Below, piece by piece: positions 11,885 to 24,273 of a DNA stretch of 64,000 nucleotides. Below the pieces are notes generated by a model. That model was not told where the DNA came from. It worked only from the letters and a program-made list of their open reading frames with translations, and did not search any database. The translations under genes were made by a program, and so were the position numbers. The stretch comes from Diprion similis (taxonomy: Eukaryota; Arthropoda; Insecta; Hymenoptera; Diprionidae): NCBI RefSeq assembly GCF_021155765.1, contig NC_060109.1, forward strand, positions 25,001 to 89,000, read 5' to 3'. Each line of letters begins with the position of its first letter. Position 1 is the stretch's first letter.

Positions 11885-12478
11885 TTAGGGTGGCGCAAAA
11901 AACAGATTTTTTTTTTTTTATTTTCAGTGTCGTGTGACAAAATGTTAGTTTTTGATGTTTTAAGAGCCCATTCCAAAGGACAGTTCAGAAAAAAAATTTT
12001 AACAGGTCGCTCCACATTTTTTAAAACGTCAGAAATCGTCAGGAATTGATTTTTTTTTTTAATTCTCTTCTCGTTACGGTATAATTTTGTAGACAAAAGA
12101 AAAATAAGTTTCCAAAAGTTTCAGCTCAAAATTTGAATTTTGAAAGGTCGCTCATAATTTTTTAGCAAATTTTTGGTGCATTTCTTTGGATCTTTTCGAG
12201 CGACCTTCTAATATTCATATGAAAATTTCATAAATTTTTTTTCTTCACTTTAGTAAGAAAGAATCGATAACAATACACCACGACATGAATTAAAAATCAA
12301 ACAAAATACTGAAAATATAATTTTTTTAATTTAATTTTTTGACGATTTTTGACATTTTTAAAAATTTGGAGCGACCTCTTAAAATTTTTTTTCTTAGCTG
12401 TCCTTTGGAGTGGGTTCTTAAAACATCAAAAACGAGAGTCAAATGATAAAAAAAAAAAAAAAAAATAGTCGGTTTTGT
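11885..12478. mobile_element. Family-1 palindromic MITE, copy 2, right end lost
   Basis: The left end TTAGGGTGGCGCAAAA is intact. The right arm reaches AATAGTCGGTTTTG and then stops without GCGCCACCC. The interior matches copies 1 and 3. Confidence 0.8.
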
Positions 12479-13546
12479 GATATATGATTTGTAAATGATT
12501 AATTCTGCGTTTATACACGGTGTCATTGAAAAGCATGCATTGCATAATATGAATTTATACAGTTTGCAATAATTCTTACGACCCACGAATTAGATCGGTT
12601 ATATTTTTTCCTGCAGAAACGGTAAAACTTGTCGGTCTCTGTTCTTTTTTTTTTTTTTTTTTTTTCCTCCATATGCACTAGATTTCCCTGGATTGAATTT
12701 AATATTTTAGCTCGTTGAAAATGTTCCTTGAAGGAGATGGAAGAAAAAAAAATAATTAAAATTAATAAACAAGCGAATCGAAAAAAACGATAATCAACTG
12801 AAACAAATTACTAAGCGGCTAGAAAATTTTTTTTTTTTAGCGATTGTTGCTGCATATTTAGCTTGTTGCATTATAATCTATAACCGTACGATACCCAACT
12901 TGCCGAAATCATAGATACAGTCTAGATAAATACATAGTATATAAATAGAAGCGGAGAAAAAGTGACAGATTATAATAAATTTTATTAAATAATAATAAAG
13001 CAATCCGATAAGTCAATTTAGGAGAGTCGGTTAAATATAAACGATTGAAATGGAAATAAGATTTTTCGCAACCAAAAGGAAGAGAAGGATCGTTGAATAA
13101 AAAAAAATAAATAAATAAAAACAACAACAATAATAACGAAAAAAAAAAAAAAAAAAAAAATCGGAACAAGAACGAAATGAAAGTATCCAAAAGGAACGAG
13201 TTGCGGATATCTAATATAGCGTAAAAAAGAAAGTTTAACTCAGTCAGCGATTTCAGCGCACTGAATAAAAAATGAAATATCTCAAGGAAATTTGTATGGA
13301 GTTCTTGGTTTTTTTTACTTTTTTGTTTTCAATTCATTCTCATTTATTGAAATTAACCGAAGTCCGATGGTTGGTATTCCAGCGTTAAGTTGTAATGTTA
13401 CGTGATCTATATATATATATATACCGTGCAACACGTGGCTCGCTGTAATAAAATATGCCGAAAAGTGTGAAAAAAGTTATGGAAACATTTTCGAAACGGT
13501 CTCGAAAGATTATACCGAGAATCTTTGAAAATCATTTAACACGTAA

Positions 13547-13578
<32 letters not shown>

Positions 13579-13714
13579 GGGGGAGAAAAATTTTTTTTAA
13601 CTCGAAAAATTGTGGACGCTTAACGAATTTGAAATAAGTATATAAAGAAGTGAAAAAAAGCGTCTCGATACGGCAAAGAAGAATAAAAAAAATAGTGAGA
13701 AAAAAGAAACGATA
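12479..13714. other. AT-rich non-coding sequence
   Basis: Poly-T near 12646-12665, poly-A near 13139-13160, and an (AAAG)n tract at 13547-13577. No gene is seen. Confidence 0.55.
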
Positions 13715-13990
13715 AAAATCGATCCATAAATGGGAATGGTCTGGAAATATTTCAAGTGAAAAAATTGAAATTTTGGGAACTTTTCGGGAACTTTCAGACC
13801 GTTTCAACAGTGTTTCAGCTGACGAGTAAGAAACAAAGAAAAGAAAGGAATGAAATTCCTGATAACACAGTTCAACAGAATTTTGTTGCGAACGTTAAAA
13901 AAGATTCTTTCAAAAATCACACATATTATTTATTTATAAATAATCAATCATTTGAATAAAAAATCAGACAGTTGCGGAAATCGTTTTTAA
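13715..13990. mobile_element. Internal fragment of the long family-2 element
   Basis: ATCGATCCATAA, then TGAAATTTTGGGAA, CTGATAACACAGTT and TCATTTGAATAAAAAATC run in the same order as at 11205-11490. No terminal repeats are visible. Confidence 0.6.
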
Positions 13991-15990
13991 ACAAAGTCAA
14001 AAAAATGTTGAATAAATTGGAAAAAAAAAATGCGTCAAGACGATTGTTTCGAAATGCTAAATCGGATGGCGAATAAAAAAAAAAACATGTTTCCTCCAAA
14101 TAAACGGAAAAAGAGTCTCGATCTTTTCACTCTCGTTCTCTGAATTCTTGTCTCATTTCTCTCTCATTAAATTAAAATCGCACGTTGTTGTAGCTATAAT
14201 TAACGAATGAAATGATATCATCAATTTTTTTGATTCATTTTCAAATTTTCGTATACTTACGAAAAATGATGTGTGACCATGCAGGTATACCCAATCTCAG
14301 GTGATTCTGGACCACGTGTAATTAATTATACACACATATATCTATATCTCTATCCTTTTTTTTTTTTCTTTTTTTAATCACACTGCACAGTATATATATA
14401 TGTATATATATATATTGTTAATTAAATAAAACACAAATTCGGTTTCACGTTGCAGAATTTTTACTCACATGAGATTTGCGAATCGTCATAAAGTACGTAT
14501 ATATATATATATATTGTAATATATTATTAATATAGTTTAGTATAGTATAGTTAATAGCCGAGGTGTAAGAACCGCGCGCGTCACGAGTTACACCGTGATT
14601 TTCATGCGACTCGAAAGTCTCGAAATGCCGTTGATGATACGCTATTTGGGGATTAAGTAAGAAGAACGTTACGCATATAAAGCTTCGCCGCTTGGGTGGG
14701 TAGGTGGGTACCTGTTACACATCACACACGTCACACACAAACACATTGTCGAGAGTATATTTTGTACCGCACATAACACAGAGGCGGGAGGGAAGGGTTG
14801 GGGTCAAAATTTGAAAGGGTCGATATTGTCAATGGCCGAAATACGATGTATCGAAATTTCAAAAAGATATGCGAAAATAAAAGAAACGAAAGTTGAAAGT
14901 TGAATTGTTCGAAAATCAAGATTTCAAATCTCGTCATTTCATTTTCGCATTTTTCAAACTTCGATATATTATATCGGCCGTTCGATAAAGTGCGAATAAG
15001 AGAGAAGGAAGAAGGAAGAAGGATGGAAAAATGTCCGATCACATATCGCGAATTCTCTCCACCCAAACATAAAGTTACCGACGCGATTGATCTATAATAG
15101 TATGGATCAATACACTGTTGGAAGAATGTAACAAAAACGCAATGTCGCAGCAGATCAACTTCGGATTTGTGTTATTCGTTACAATATTTGTGTGACTGAA
15201 TATACAAAGACATTGTTGTAATATCAATATTAAAATTATCGTATCAACACTTATTTTGTAGTATTTGCTTTTTATTTTGTCTTCTTTCACTTAGCAATGC
15301 ATCAAATATTATTAAATGAACCAAACAAATTTTTATAAACCTACTACGACATATTTAATATCCAAGGGGGACTTTTTTTCCGCACATTTATGTTGAAACA
15401 CTGACTTAACGAACGAATGAATGAATGAATGAATGAGTGAATTGATTGATTGATCGCTTGTTGTTACTGATCCAGTATTAAATTAGATCAGGGTGTCAAA
15501 GATGTGGTGAGAAAACGTTGGGGGTTTTTGAGAAAAAGGAGGATAAGAAGGGTGGGGGGGGGGGGGGGGATAAAAGTCAGAAGACAGAAGAAGAGGAACC
15601 GATTAACGTATACCGATAAACAATTTATCAAACCGACAAGAATAATATGAATTTTTCTGTGAAGTTCAAAAAAAAAAAAAAGAGTAAAGCAATCGAAAAG
15701 ATAAGCAGTAAACTAATAATATCGATCATCTATCCATAATTCCGTTTCTTCTGTATAATATTTGAAATATATATATATATATATATATATATAACCCAAA
15801 CAATATGACTAAATATCTAAAATTCTTAACAAACCGTAAACTTCGATAACCACGGTGAGTTGAAGTGAGAAGTTTCGAGTTGACGTGAATAAGAGTAAAA
15901 AAAAAAAAAAAAAAAAAAACATGAAAACTAAACCGCAATTTTCAAAGTCATATTAAACCGGGTGATCGCGACGTACATCAACACTGATGA
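13991..15990. other. AT-rich non-coding sequence with microsatellites
   Basis: (TA)n near 14391-14416 and 14500-14516, (GAAT)n/(GATT)n at about 15411-15452, a 16-base G run at 15554-15569, (TA)n at about 15770-15793, and poly-A near 15897-15919. No gene is seen. Confidence 0.55.
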
Positions 15991-15997
15991 ATGAAGA

Positions 15998-16650
15998 AGA
16001 GACAGAGAGAGAGAGAGAGAGAGTGAGGGTTGTAGAGAGGGAGAAAAAGCGAGAGAGGGTGGGAGGGAGAGAGGGAAAGCGAGAGAGAGACGCGACAGTG
16101 AGAGTGAGAGCAGCTTTGGCTCTCGGGGCTCTTGCGACCAAACTAACCAGGAACCACGACAGAAATGACGATAGCTGACCGAGAGGCAGTCGTCCGTCGG
16201 TCGTCATCGTCGCGAGTATATTATAGGTATAGATATAGATATAGATATAGATACAAGTAGTAGTAGTAGTAGCAGTAGCAGTAGCAGTAGCAGTAGCAGT
16301 AGTAGTAGTAGTAGTAGTAGTAGTAGGTAGGTATGTATCTACCTATTACCAAAGCTTGTGGAAGGTTGGCTGTACTGACTGACTGACTGACTGCTTGCCT
16401 TAGCTCTCAGCTCTCGAAGCGACGGCCCTACGTTTTTGGCGGCCTTGGTTGTGGAATAGTTAGTGTAAAGTAGAACCCTGGAACCACTGCTAACCTCACC
16501 TCCCCCCCACTCCCGCCTTTCTCGCTCCTCAGTCATCCCCCCTCCGTCACACTTTACGCCCCACTCCTTAGCCTCCCCCCTCCTCTTGACCCTTTTCACA
16601 ACCAACCGCCGCGCTCTTTGCGCTCCCGCCACACGCACCGCTATTAGTGA
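15998..16650. promoter_or_regulatory. GC/CpG-rich promoter-like block with GA, TATAGA and AGT/AGC repeats
   Basis: A GA-rich stretch (15998-16095) leads to a CpG-rich segment with GAGGCAGTCGTCCGTCGGTC (from about 16171), which resembles insect start-site sequence. It is followed by (TATAGA)n (about 16215-16252), (AGT/AGC)n (16256-16325) and (CTGA)n (about 16373-16392). The start site and strand are not established. Confidence 0.3.
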
Positions 16651-17138
16651 CGAAAATCTAACGTCGATGACTCTGTTTATGCGTACGAGTTAAGTATATA
16701 TATATATATAGATATGCGTATATATGTACAGGTTATCTTACAGGTATCTGAGTATAGTTTTGCGATGCTGACGGTTATGTTCAGGTTTGAATCTTCTTTC
16801 TTTACGCCCCCCACCCCCCTCACCAGCCCCGCGTTCATGTGTGTTTTTTTCTCGAAACGTTCGCCACCGTTTTCCATGTGTTATTGAGAGATATGTGTGT
16901 TTGTGTTGGAACTTTTCATTGGTCAATTCGTTCAACGATTTTTTCACACGACGCGTTACAACGTTCCGAAAATTATGAGAAATTCTGTGTGCGTGTGTGT
17001 GTGTGTGTGTGTTTTTTTTTCATTTCTCAAGATTGATATTCAGAATTGAATAATGAATTTTTGGCGATTCTTTGAGGATTTTTGGAACGTTGAAACGTGT
17101 TGTTGTGTTTGCTCAAAATGATTGGTGCTAAAAAAAAA

Positions 17139-17171
<33 letters not shown>

Positions 17172-17759
17172 GAGCAAAAATAATGGTCACTTCATACATT
17201 AGACGGGTGTTAGAATGATCTCGGATCGAAAAATAAGATTCTTTGCGATTTAAGAAAAAAATAGAAACGACGATTTTGAGATCGGTCTGAATAATTGTGC
17301 AACGGATTGACGATTGATGGGAAAAATTCTGCATGACTGAAATTTGGGGGGGAGGGGGCGGGACGCGGTACTTTTTTCAATTCGTAGAATCGTACGGAAA
17401 AAATTGAACGTAGGAAGCGAGTCAATTTCGTGAACTAAAACAAGTTTTGGTAAATCAACGTCGATTTATAGTCTGTTGGTAAAAGCTTACCGTTGAATTT
17501 GTTCAAAAAAACAATGTATTTTCAATTCTATGTTACAGATATGAGAATTTACAAGTATTGGTAAGAAGAAGAGAAAAAAAAAAAAACAAAAGGGAAGGAA
17601 AAGGAAATCTTGAAAGCGAAAAACTGATCTACGTTGTTTAAACAACTTGCATTTCAAGTATGCATGTCAGCAAAATTCTTCCACGTTTGTATAAATAAAC
17701 TTGTCCCAAAAAGTATGATAAATCTACGCGTCAAACGATCTATCGATCCATCCCGATAT
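16651..17759. other. Non-coding with TG and TA tracts
   Basis: (TG)n at about 16986-17011 and (TA)n at about 17144-17171. No gene is seen. Confidence 0.55.
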
Positions 17760-18120
17760 CAACCCTTTCAGCCACACATTTTCCGCTAAACATTTCAGCC
17801 TGAATTTCATTAACACAACAATTTTCGGGGTCTGAAATAAGAATTTGATAATTTTTAAATCCAAGATGGCGGATGACCGATCCATCGGATGTAAAAATGG
17901 AAAAAACTATAAAAATTCAACAGCGTGAAAGGAATTATTAATTAAACTAATTAATTATATTATTAAATTGGTAAAAAAAATTATTCAAAAAAATGATGAA
18001 TCAAATATCTTTCAATATTTTAACAAAAATCATTTCAAATTATAAACAAATTCTAATAAGGCTAAGGTGGAAATTTTTTAGGTTGGACGCTATGCGTTCC
18101 ACCGTGACTGAAGGGGTTAA
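17760..18120. mobile_element. Small MITE with CCCTTCAG ends
   Basis: Left end CAACCCTTTCAGCCAC and right end GTGACTGAAGGGGTTAA are imperfect inverted repeats about 360 bases apart. The interior is AT-rich with no coding potential. Confidence 0.55.
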
Positions 18121-18238
18121 TTAAAATTGTCCAAACCGTTTTTTTTTTACTTCTACTACATATCCGTCAGGTAAAAACTGAGCTCCTCCAGGTGAACAAT
18201 TTCCATGCATACGTAATGCGCTCATCTAGGCGTGCATG

Positions 18239-18243
<5 letters not shown>

Positions 18244-18278
<35 letters not shown>

Positions 18279-18318
18279 AACCGGACGATGCACCCATCGT
18301 GCATTTTTGTGCATCAGG

Positions 18319-18351
<33 letters not shown>
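18244..18351. repeat. Two (TA)n arrays either side of a short unique spacer
   Basis: TA runs at about 18244-18275 and 18322-18350. The spacer contains GATGCACCCATCGTGCAT, itself a partial palindrome. Confidence 0.85.
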
Positions 18352-18355
<4 letters not shown>

Positions 18356-18417
18356 ACGCAGTACCGCTACGTGAACTGCAGGAACATATACAGCTATTTA
18401 CATCATATATACGTGTA

Positions 18418-18988
18418 TATGAGGCGTTCCCCGCCAAGTCGGATGGTTTGAAAAATTTTTATATTTGATTTCCTCGATTTTTCGATAACTTTTATCACCC
18501 CTAAAAAGAGCCTTTCTGGTATATCTGGAGATTTTTTTAATTACTCGATAGAAAAAAAAAAAAAATGACAAATTTTTTCTAAAAAATCGCTCCTTTTTTT
18601 CGTTTTTTTGTTCCTAACTTTCTTAATAATGGTCCAAACTGAAGCTTTTTTTTTTTTCTTCATTTCAATCTTTGTTTCTATATGGCCTTTGCAAAATAAA
18701 ATACGAACAAGAATAAATAAAAAAAAAATATATTCAAAGTGTTTTTTGTCAATATTTTTGAGTTTGAAATTTTAAATCCTGTATTCGAAAGTGAGCGTGT
18801 CTTTCAAATTTCACATTTCTTTAACAAGTGTAATGTGAGGGGAGAAAAAAAAAAAAAAAAAAAAAAAAATGTCTAAAACTTACCAGAAAGATCTCTTCTG
18901 ATGGTTACTAAAAAATCTCGATAATATCGAGGAAATGAATGATTAAAAAAATTTTCAAACCGTCCGATTTGGCTTTGAACGTCCAACA
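18418..18988. mobile_element. Family-2-like fold-back element
   Basis: Left end GAGGCGTTCCCCGCCAAGTC and right end GATTTGGCTTTGAACGTC are degenerate inverted repeats. Inside, ATTTCCTCGATTTTTCGAT pairs with ATCGAGGAAAT and CTTTCTGGTA pairs with TACCAGAAAG. There is no coding capacity. Confidence 0.65.
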
Positions 18989-19156
18989 TGTACATATTAT
19001 ACATATGTGTAAACTATCAATTCCTATACCTGATACTTGATACAGGTATACTCCATATACATTACATGCAAGCGTTTAGTTTTACTGATGATTTCAACTA
19101 TCGGGCAGAGCCGAACTCTTGCATGTAAATAATACAGGTATGCATAGATATATGTG

Positions 19157-19210
<54 letters not shown>

Positions 19211-19333
19211 ATGTATGTATGAATGTATTTACATACCTACTACGTTCAGCCACGAGGCGCTAATAGGCTACCAGATATTTAGGATAGGTTAACACACCGT
19301 TATACAACATGCGTAAACGCGTGTAATATTGTG

Positions 19334-19377
<44 letters not shown>

Positions 19378-20439
19378 TTACTGTATTTTAGATACTTGCA
19401 GGCTATTCAGGTGTTTTTTTTTTTTTTTCTTTATCCCTTCTTTATACCGACTTTTCTCCCCACCCCTTCCCCTACTCGCCCCCCCCCCCACCCCTCCACC
19501 CCCTTCAACTTCGTGAATGTTATTGTCGGTTGTTTTTTTTTTTTTTTTTTTTCTTTCAATAAATATACGTATACGTATACCTATATGTATCTATAAATAT
19601 CACGCGGTCCTTGAGAGGAAGTATAGGTACTGTATGTATAATATTATATTATATTTGATAAACGAAGAAGAAGAAGAAAAGAAGAGAAAAAAATTAAAAA
19701 ATTTCATATGCCTAGATATAATATTATATGATATAAAATATTGTTTGCGATGCGGTGAAAAGGAAACGAATAGCTTTATATTGAAAGTTTATACATAATT
19801 GAATGTAATGTAACGTTGAACGGGTAGATTGAATTTTCGCATTTTACAATAGTCGCGGATTTGAAATCACGGACTGTGTGTGTGTGAATTTTTTTTTTTT
19901 TTTTTTTCCCCTCCTTTTTCTCCGACAGTTCAGTCAAACGATTGTTCATCGAAGGTTATCATTTTTCTTTTGTTTTTTTTTTTTTCCTTTTTTCTCCACA
20001 AATTTCGGTCGGTGATTTGTGAAAATTACATCATCCATTCGTGTTGTTTTTTTTTTTTTTTTTCGCATTTTGCATTCTCGATCCCAGTAACGAAGAATGT
20101 AGATTTACACGTGAATATATTCTATATACGTGTCTATCGATGTGTGCGTTATATTACGCATTTATATAGATAGGAATCTGAATGATGATTTTCAAGGAAA
20201 ACGCAACAGGCGAACATGTATCTCGTAGGATAGAAGCTCATAAATTTAGGTTTTATAGTTTCAGAGAGGATTTCGCCTCTACAAAGTTGCTTTATTTCAT
20301 TAGATTTTTTTCTTTTTCTTTTTTTTTTTTTCCCTCTTGGTTTTGACTCCTTCTTTTTTACAATTTATTATCGTAACGACGCACCTGTACATATTCGCAG
20401 GTGTTACGAATATACTTGTAATATGTATATAGTGTAGGT

Positions 20440-20483
<44 letters not shown>

Positions 20484-21385
20484 ATATAAAAGCGCAGTCG
20501 AACGTAGATTGAGAAGATGAGTTTGTCAATAAAGTTTTACACACACACACACACACACACGCAATCACTGCAAGAAATTCACGTAGATTTCGCGCGCGAT
20601 TTCAGCCGATATTTGTCAATTTATAAATAATTGCGCATTAGACAGGAAATGGAATGGATTTTTTTTTTTTTTCTTTCAAATTGCCGATAAATTGCTCGGG
20701 AATCAAATTTTTTTTTTTTTTTTTTACAACAAAGTTCGATTTGGCTGGCACTCGCGCATTTTCTGAGGGAGAGGAAAAAAAAAAAAAAAAACAACAACAA
20801 AATAAAATAATCAAAAAAATAAAGTAAAATACAAAGAAACAGGAAATTATTCAGAGTTGCGTGTATAATTGAAAATTCGTTAATGTGGAAAATATTTCGA
20901 CAATACGATTATACAATGACAAAATTAATCGATATACGAATACGATTTGATAATTGCGTAATTCGTTAATTGCGACGAAAGACGAATCAGTGCGTCAAAT
21001 ACTCGAAAAAAAAAAAAAAAAAAAAAAAAACAACACGACCAAAAAAGAGATTCGATTAGTCGAACAATTTAATATATCTATCGTACGAGGTGTGAAGTTA
21101 TTATTTAAAAATAAAAATTTTCATCATCATTCTTTCTCATTCGTTATTGTTTTATTTTATATTTAGGATGGATGAAAATTTACACAAATTTATATAATCC
21201 GTGGGCAAAGAAAAATCATCAAATAAATTTGCATTAAAGGATTATTAAATGATTTTCCGCAATTTTATCAATACATTGTGTATGTATATATATACATATA
21301 TAAGGATGAAATATATGTATCGATTCGTAATTTCCTGCAGGCAACATCAATTATTTCCGGCATATTGCAAACGACACATTCATAT

Positions 21386-21424
<39 letters not shown>

Positions 21425-22399
21425 CCCAAAAGCATAAAGTCAAAACCTTCAATAGACATAAGCATTGTACCTCCGAAGAAAATTGTCGCGTTATAAAACC
21501 GCGTGACAGTGGTGATAAAAAAATTTACATAACGCGTGTCTCGCACTGAAATCGTATTAACCAGCTGTCAGGCAGGTGTAACTGAAATCATTTTTTTCCG
21601 ACGTATTAGAGGGTCGTTTTACATCGACAACGTACGTAACACGTGTGATTAAGTGCCTAATAAATACCTCGGACGTAGAATTTTCTATTATTCTATGGTA
21701 AATTCGAATCTAGCAACAATATTGAAAAAAAAAGAAAACCAAAAGTAGAGAAAAAAAAATTAATGAAACACTGTTGGCGAAAATTTCGTTCGCAAATTAT
21801 ATTCTAAACCTCTCGTGCATGGGTTAGATAATTGCAAACTTGACAAGCGAAAATTTTTATTCGATATCGATAATATTTTCGTAAAAATCGTTAAATCCTA
21901 CCTTCACGAATCACATCTGCATGTGTTTTGAAAATTTCTTAGGAAGCCGGTATTTCCGTAATCTTGTTTCTTCGCACTGCACACGTTAAGAAGGGAAGAA
22001 AAAAAAAAAAAACGAGGTTCACTATGAAACGATTAACTGCAGTGAACAAATTAATTAACCATCAGAATTGATGAATATTTTTCATTAGATAGAATAAGTG
22101 TAATTTGAAAGAATTATAAAAGCCAAATATTTCCCAAATGATTTATTTTTCTTCCAAACGAAATTAAGGGGTTGAATTATTCTACCGACAACCGTGTCAT
22201 CGTCCCTCTGATTCTTTAGACACCATCAAAGTTTCCTTGATAGTAAAAAAACAAACAAAAAAACAAAAAAAAAAAAAAAAACAACAAAACCAACAACAAC
22301 AAAAGAACAGCAAAGTAAAGCAAAAAAAAAAAACAAAAAAAATCACTTGTTGCAATCGATACATCCAACAACTATATGTCTACGATTTAAATATATCGC
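18989..22399. other. AT-rich non-coding sequence with many TA and poly-T tracts
   Basis: Large (TA)n arrays at about 19158-19208, 19337-19371 and 20442-20480; (CA)n at about 20540-20560 and a CA/TA array at about 21385-21423; poly-T near 19888-19908 and 20046-20063; poly-A near 21006-21030; (CAA)/(A)n from 22255 to 22345. Apart from the hairpin at 19062 I see nothing gene-like. Confidence 0.55.
19062..19128 (+). ncRNA. Candidate microRNA-precursor-like hairpin
   Basis: TTACATGCAAG (19062-19072) pairs perfectly with CTTGCATGTAA (19118-19128). Pairing continues inward over about fourteen more positions, including G-U pairs, with mismatches at single positions, leaving a loop of roughly a dozen bases around TGATTTCAACTA. 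Total length is 67 bases. I do not recognise the mature sequence. It could also be a chance palindrome; the strand is arbitrary because the stem is symmetrical. Confidence 0.3.
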
Positions 22400-22703
22400 C
22401 CAAATATTGGCACGAATCTCGCGATATTACAACCCCTGCAGTTTTGGGGTGCAGATGAACGAGAGACGCTAGAAGTTAGAGATCGAAGGGGTTGACGACG
22501 ATAACGAGGTAAGTGTATATATATCAGTGTGATCCGGACAAGATTCGGGCGTGATGACGGGGCTAAAAATTTGGTGCGAAAATGAAGAGGAAAGAAAAAA
22601 CGGAGAACGGTGTGTTTTGCTAATTTTTTGCGAAAGACGGATGAACGGATGGACGGAAACACACACACCAGACAACGAGAAGAGATGAAGAGACGATAGA
22701 TAC

Positions 22704-22776
22704 CTGCCGGATGGACCCACCATGGATTGACCAGGGGTAGTTGTTGGTTGCTGGGCCCGCCAACAGGGGCGTACAT
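22704..22776 (-). CDS. Possible first coding exon of an unidentified gene
   Basis: On the minus strand an ATG at 22776 in good context (A at -3) opens a frame of 24 codons plus one base. It begins MYAPVGGPSNQQLPLVNP and ends just before a clean donor, GGCAG/gtatct, at 22703. Unlike surrounding frames it is not simple sequence, and its composition (N, Q, W, P, V) looks protein-like, such as the N-terminus of a regulatory protein. I do not recognise the family and no partner exon is visible downstream (below 22.7 kb), so this could be chance. Confidence 0.25.
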
Positions 22777-23014
22777 CCTCCCTCGACTACGTCACGCCCG
22801 TCACTGCCACCCCACGTTGCACCCCCGCCGAATCTCGCCCCTCCCTCCCTCCCACTCACCCTCCGAGCCGGCGCAGCCTTTGGCCGTCGTCGGTGTCTGG
22901 GTGAAAAGAGAGAGAAACAGAGGGAGAGAGAGAGAGAGAGGCGCTTCCTCCCCTCGGCGTTTCCTCCTGAAACGCGAAAGTCGCGCGGGGGTTGAACCGG
23001 CGCCTCCCCTTCTA

Positions 23015-23085
23015 CTTCCCTCTTCCCTCTTCCCTCTTCCCTCTTCCCTCTTCCCGCTTTCGCTTTCGCTTTCGCTTTCGCTTTC
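23015..23085. repeat. (CTTCCCT)n followed by (CGCTTT)n
   Basis: About six CTTCCCT heptamers pass into five CGCTTT hexamers, two adjacent arrays with different periods. Confidence 0.9.
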
Positions 23086-23305
23086 CTCCTGCACCGTCGT
23101 TTCGCGTTCCCTTTCGGTTTCGCACGCAACGCGGGGGCTGCAAGGTTACTGCCTCTCCCACCACCCCCAGCACCCCGAACCCCCACGACCCCCGGACTCG
23201 CGTGGATCTACGCCCGGCGCGCGTGTGCCATGGTGAACACAGCCAGCCACCCTCTGAGCGTCCTCGTCAACCTCCGAGGAGGACGTACAGCACCGAAACT
23301 CTATA

Positions 23306-24242
23306 CAGTAGGACCCGATCCGTGTACTTTTTTCCCGCGGGGGTTGGAACCGCGCGTGGCGTCTTTTCTCTGCCTCCCTCCCTTCCTCCCTTCCTCCTTT
23401 TCACTCTTTCTCTTTCTGTCTCTCTCTCTCTCTCTCTCTGCAAGGTTCGAATTTAAATTTCATTTCCAGGAATATTTTTGCGGCAGACACGTGTCGTCGT
23501 CGTTTTCGTTGATATATTTTAAGAAGATTTTCTTTTTAACTCACTTTTTTTACAAAAATTTCATAATTTTTCATCAACTTTCGTGATGCAAGAAAAATAT
23601 TTTTTCAGGTCGAAGATCACGTTTTCTAATCTCGACGATCCTATTATATACGCTTTCAAACACCGAAAAATAGGTTTTATATAAAAATCTCTATACGGCG
23701 GTACGGAAAAACTCTGATGAAAAGTTTCAAACTTAGATACAGAATTTTACTATCAAATGATTGGCATGCAAAATTGCCATGTACCGTTCAATTTTAACTT
23801 CCGGTTCTACCGGAAATCAATCGTTTTCCTATGTTTTACCGAGAAACATATACTTTTTTTTCAACACACGATTATATTCTTCCCAGTTTGCATATTCATT
23901 TTTAAAAATATTTATAATCTTTTTGTTTTTTCACAAATTTTTAATTTCTAATTTTTCGTTCAAAAAAAGTTTCCCGTTAAACCGTTTTTTCGGTTTGTCA
24001 TTCTACTTTTTTTTTTTACAATTCTCTTCGACATTACCTAGATACTACAAAAATATCATTTATTCAAGATGAAAAATTATATAGTTAATAATTGTTGAAA
24101 TATTAAAAGTTTCTGTACTGTACATTTTCTGGTTAAAAAAACGTTAAAACTATTAGTTGAATTTACTAAATTTTTTCCAGTTTAATGAGACCTTAACACG
24201 AATTTATTGTTCCACCAGCATAAAATTATACCGATATAGGTT

Positions 24243-24273
<31 letters not shown>

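Larger units (their letters stand above)
22400..23450. promoter_or_regulatory. GC/CpG-rich block, probable promoter or first-exon region
   Basis: A strong GC- and CpG-rich segment with GA-, CT- and CTTCCCT/GCTTTC-repeat stretches. It contains the candidate minus-strand first exon at 22704-22776. Long frames on both strands are mostly arginine/serine/proline simple sequence. Confidence 0.4.

Noticed and set aside
22620..23186. 188-residue minus-strand frame with KAKAKA and GKREEGRGKREE repeats
   Set aside because: The repeats come from GCTTTC and CTTCCCT arrays. Only the short frame at 22704-22776 in another phase looks protein-like.
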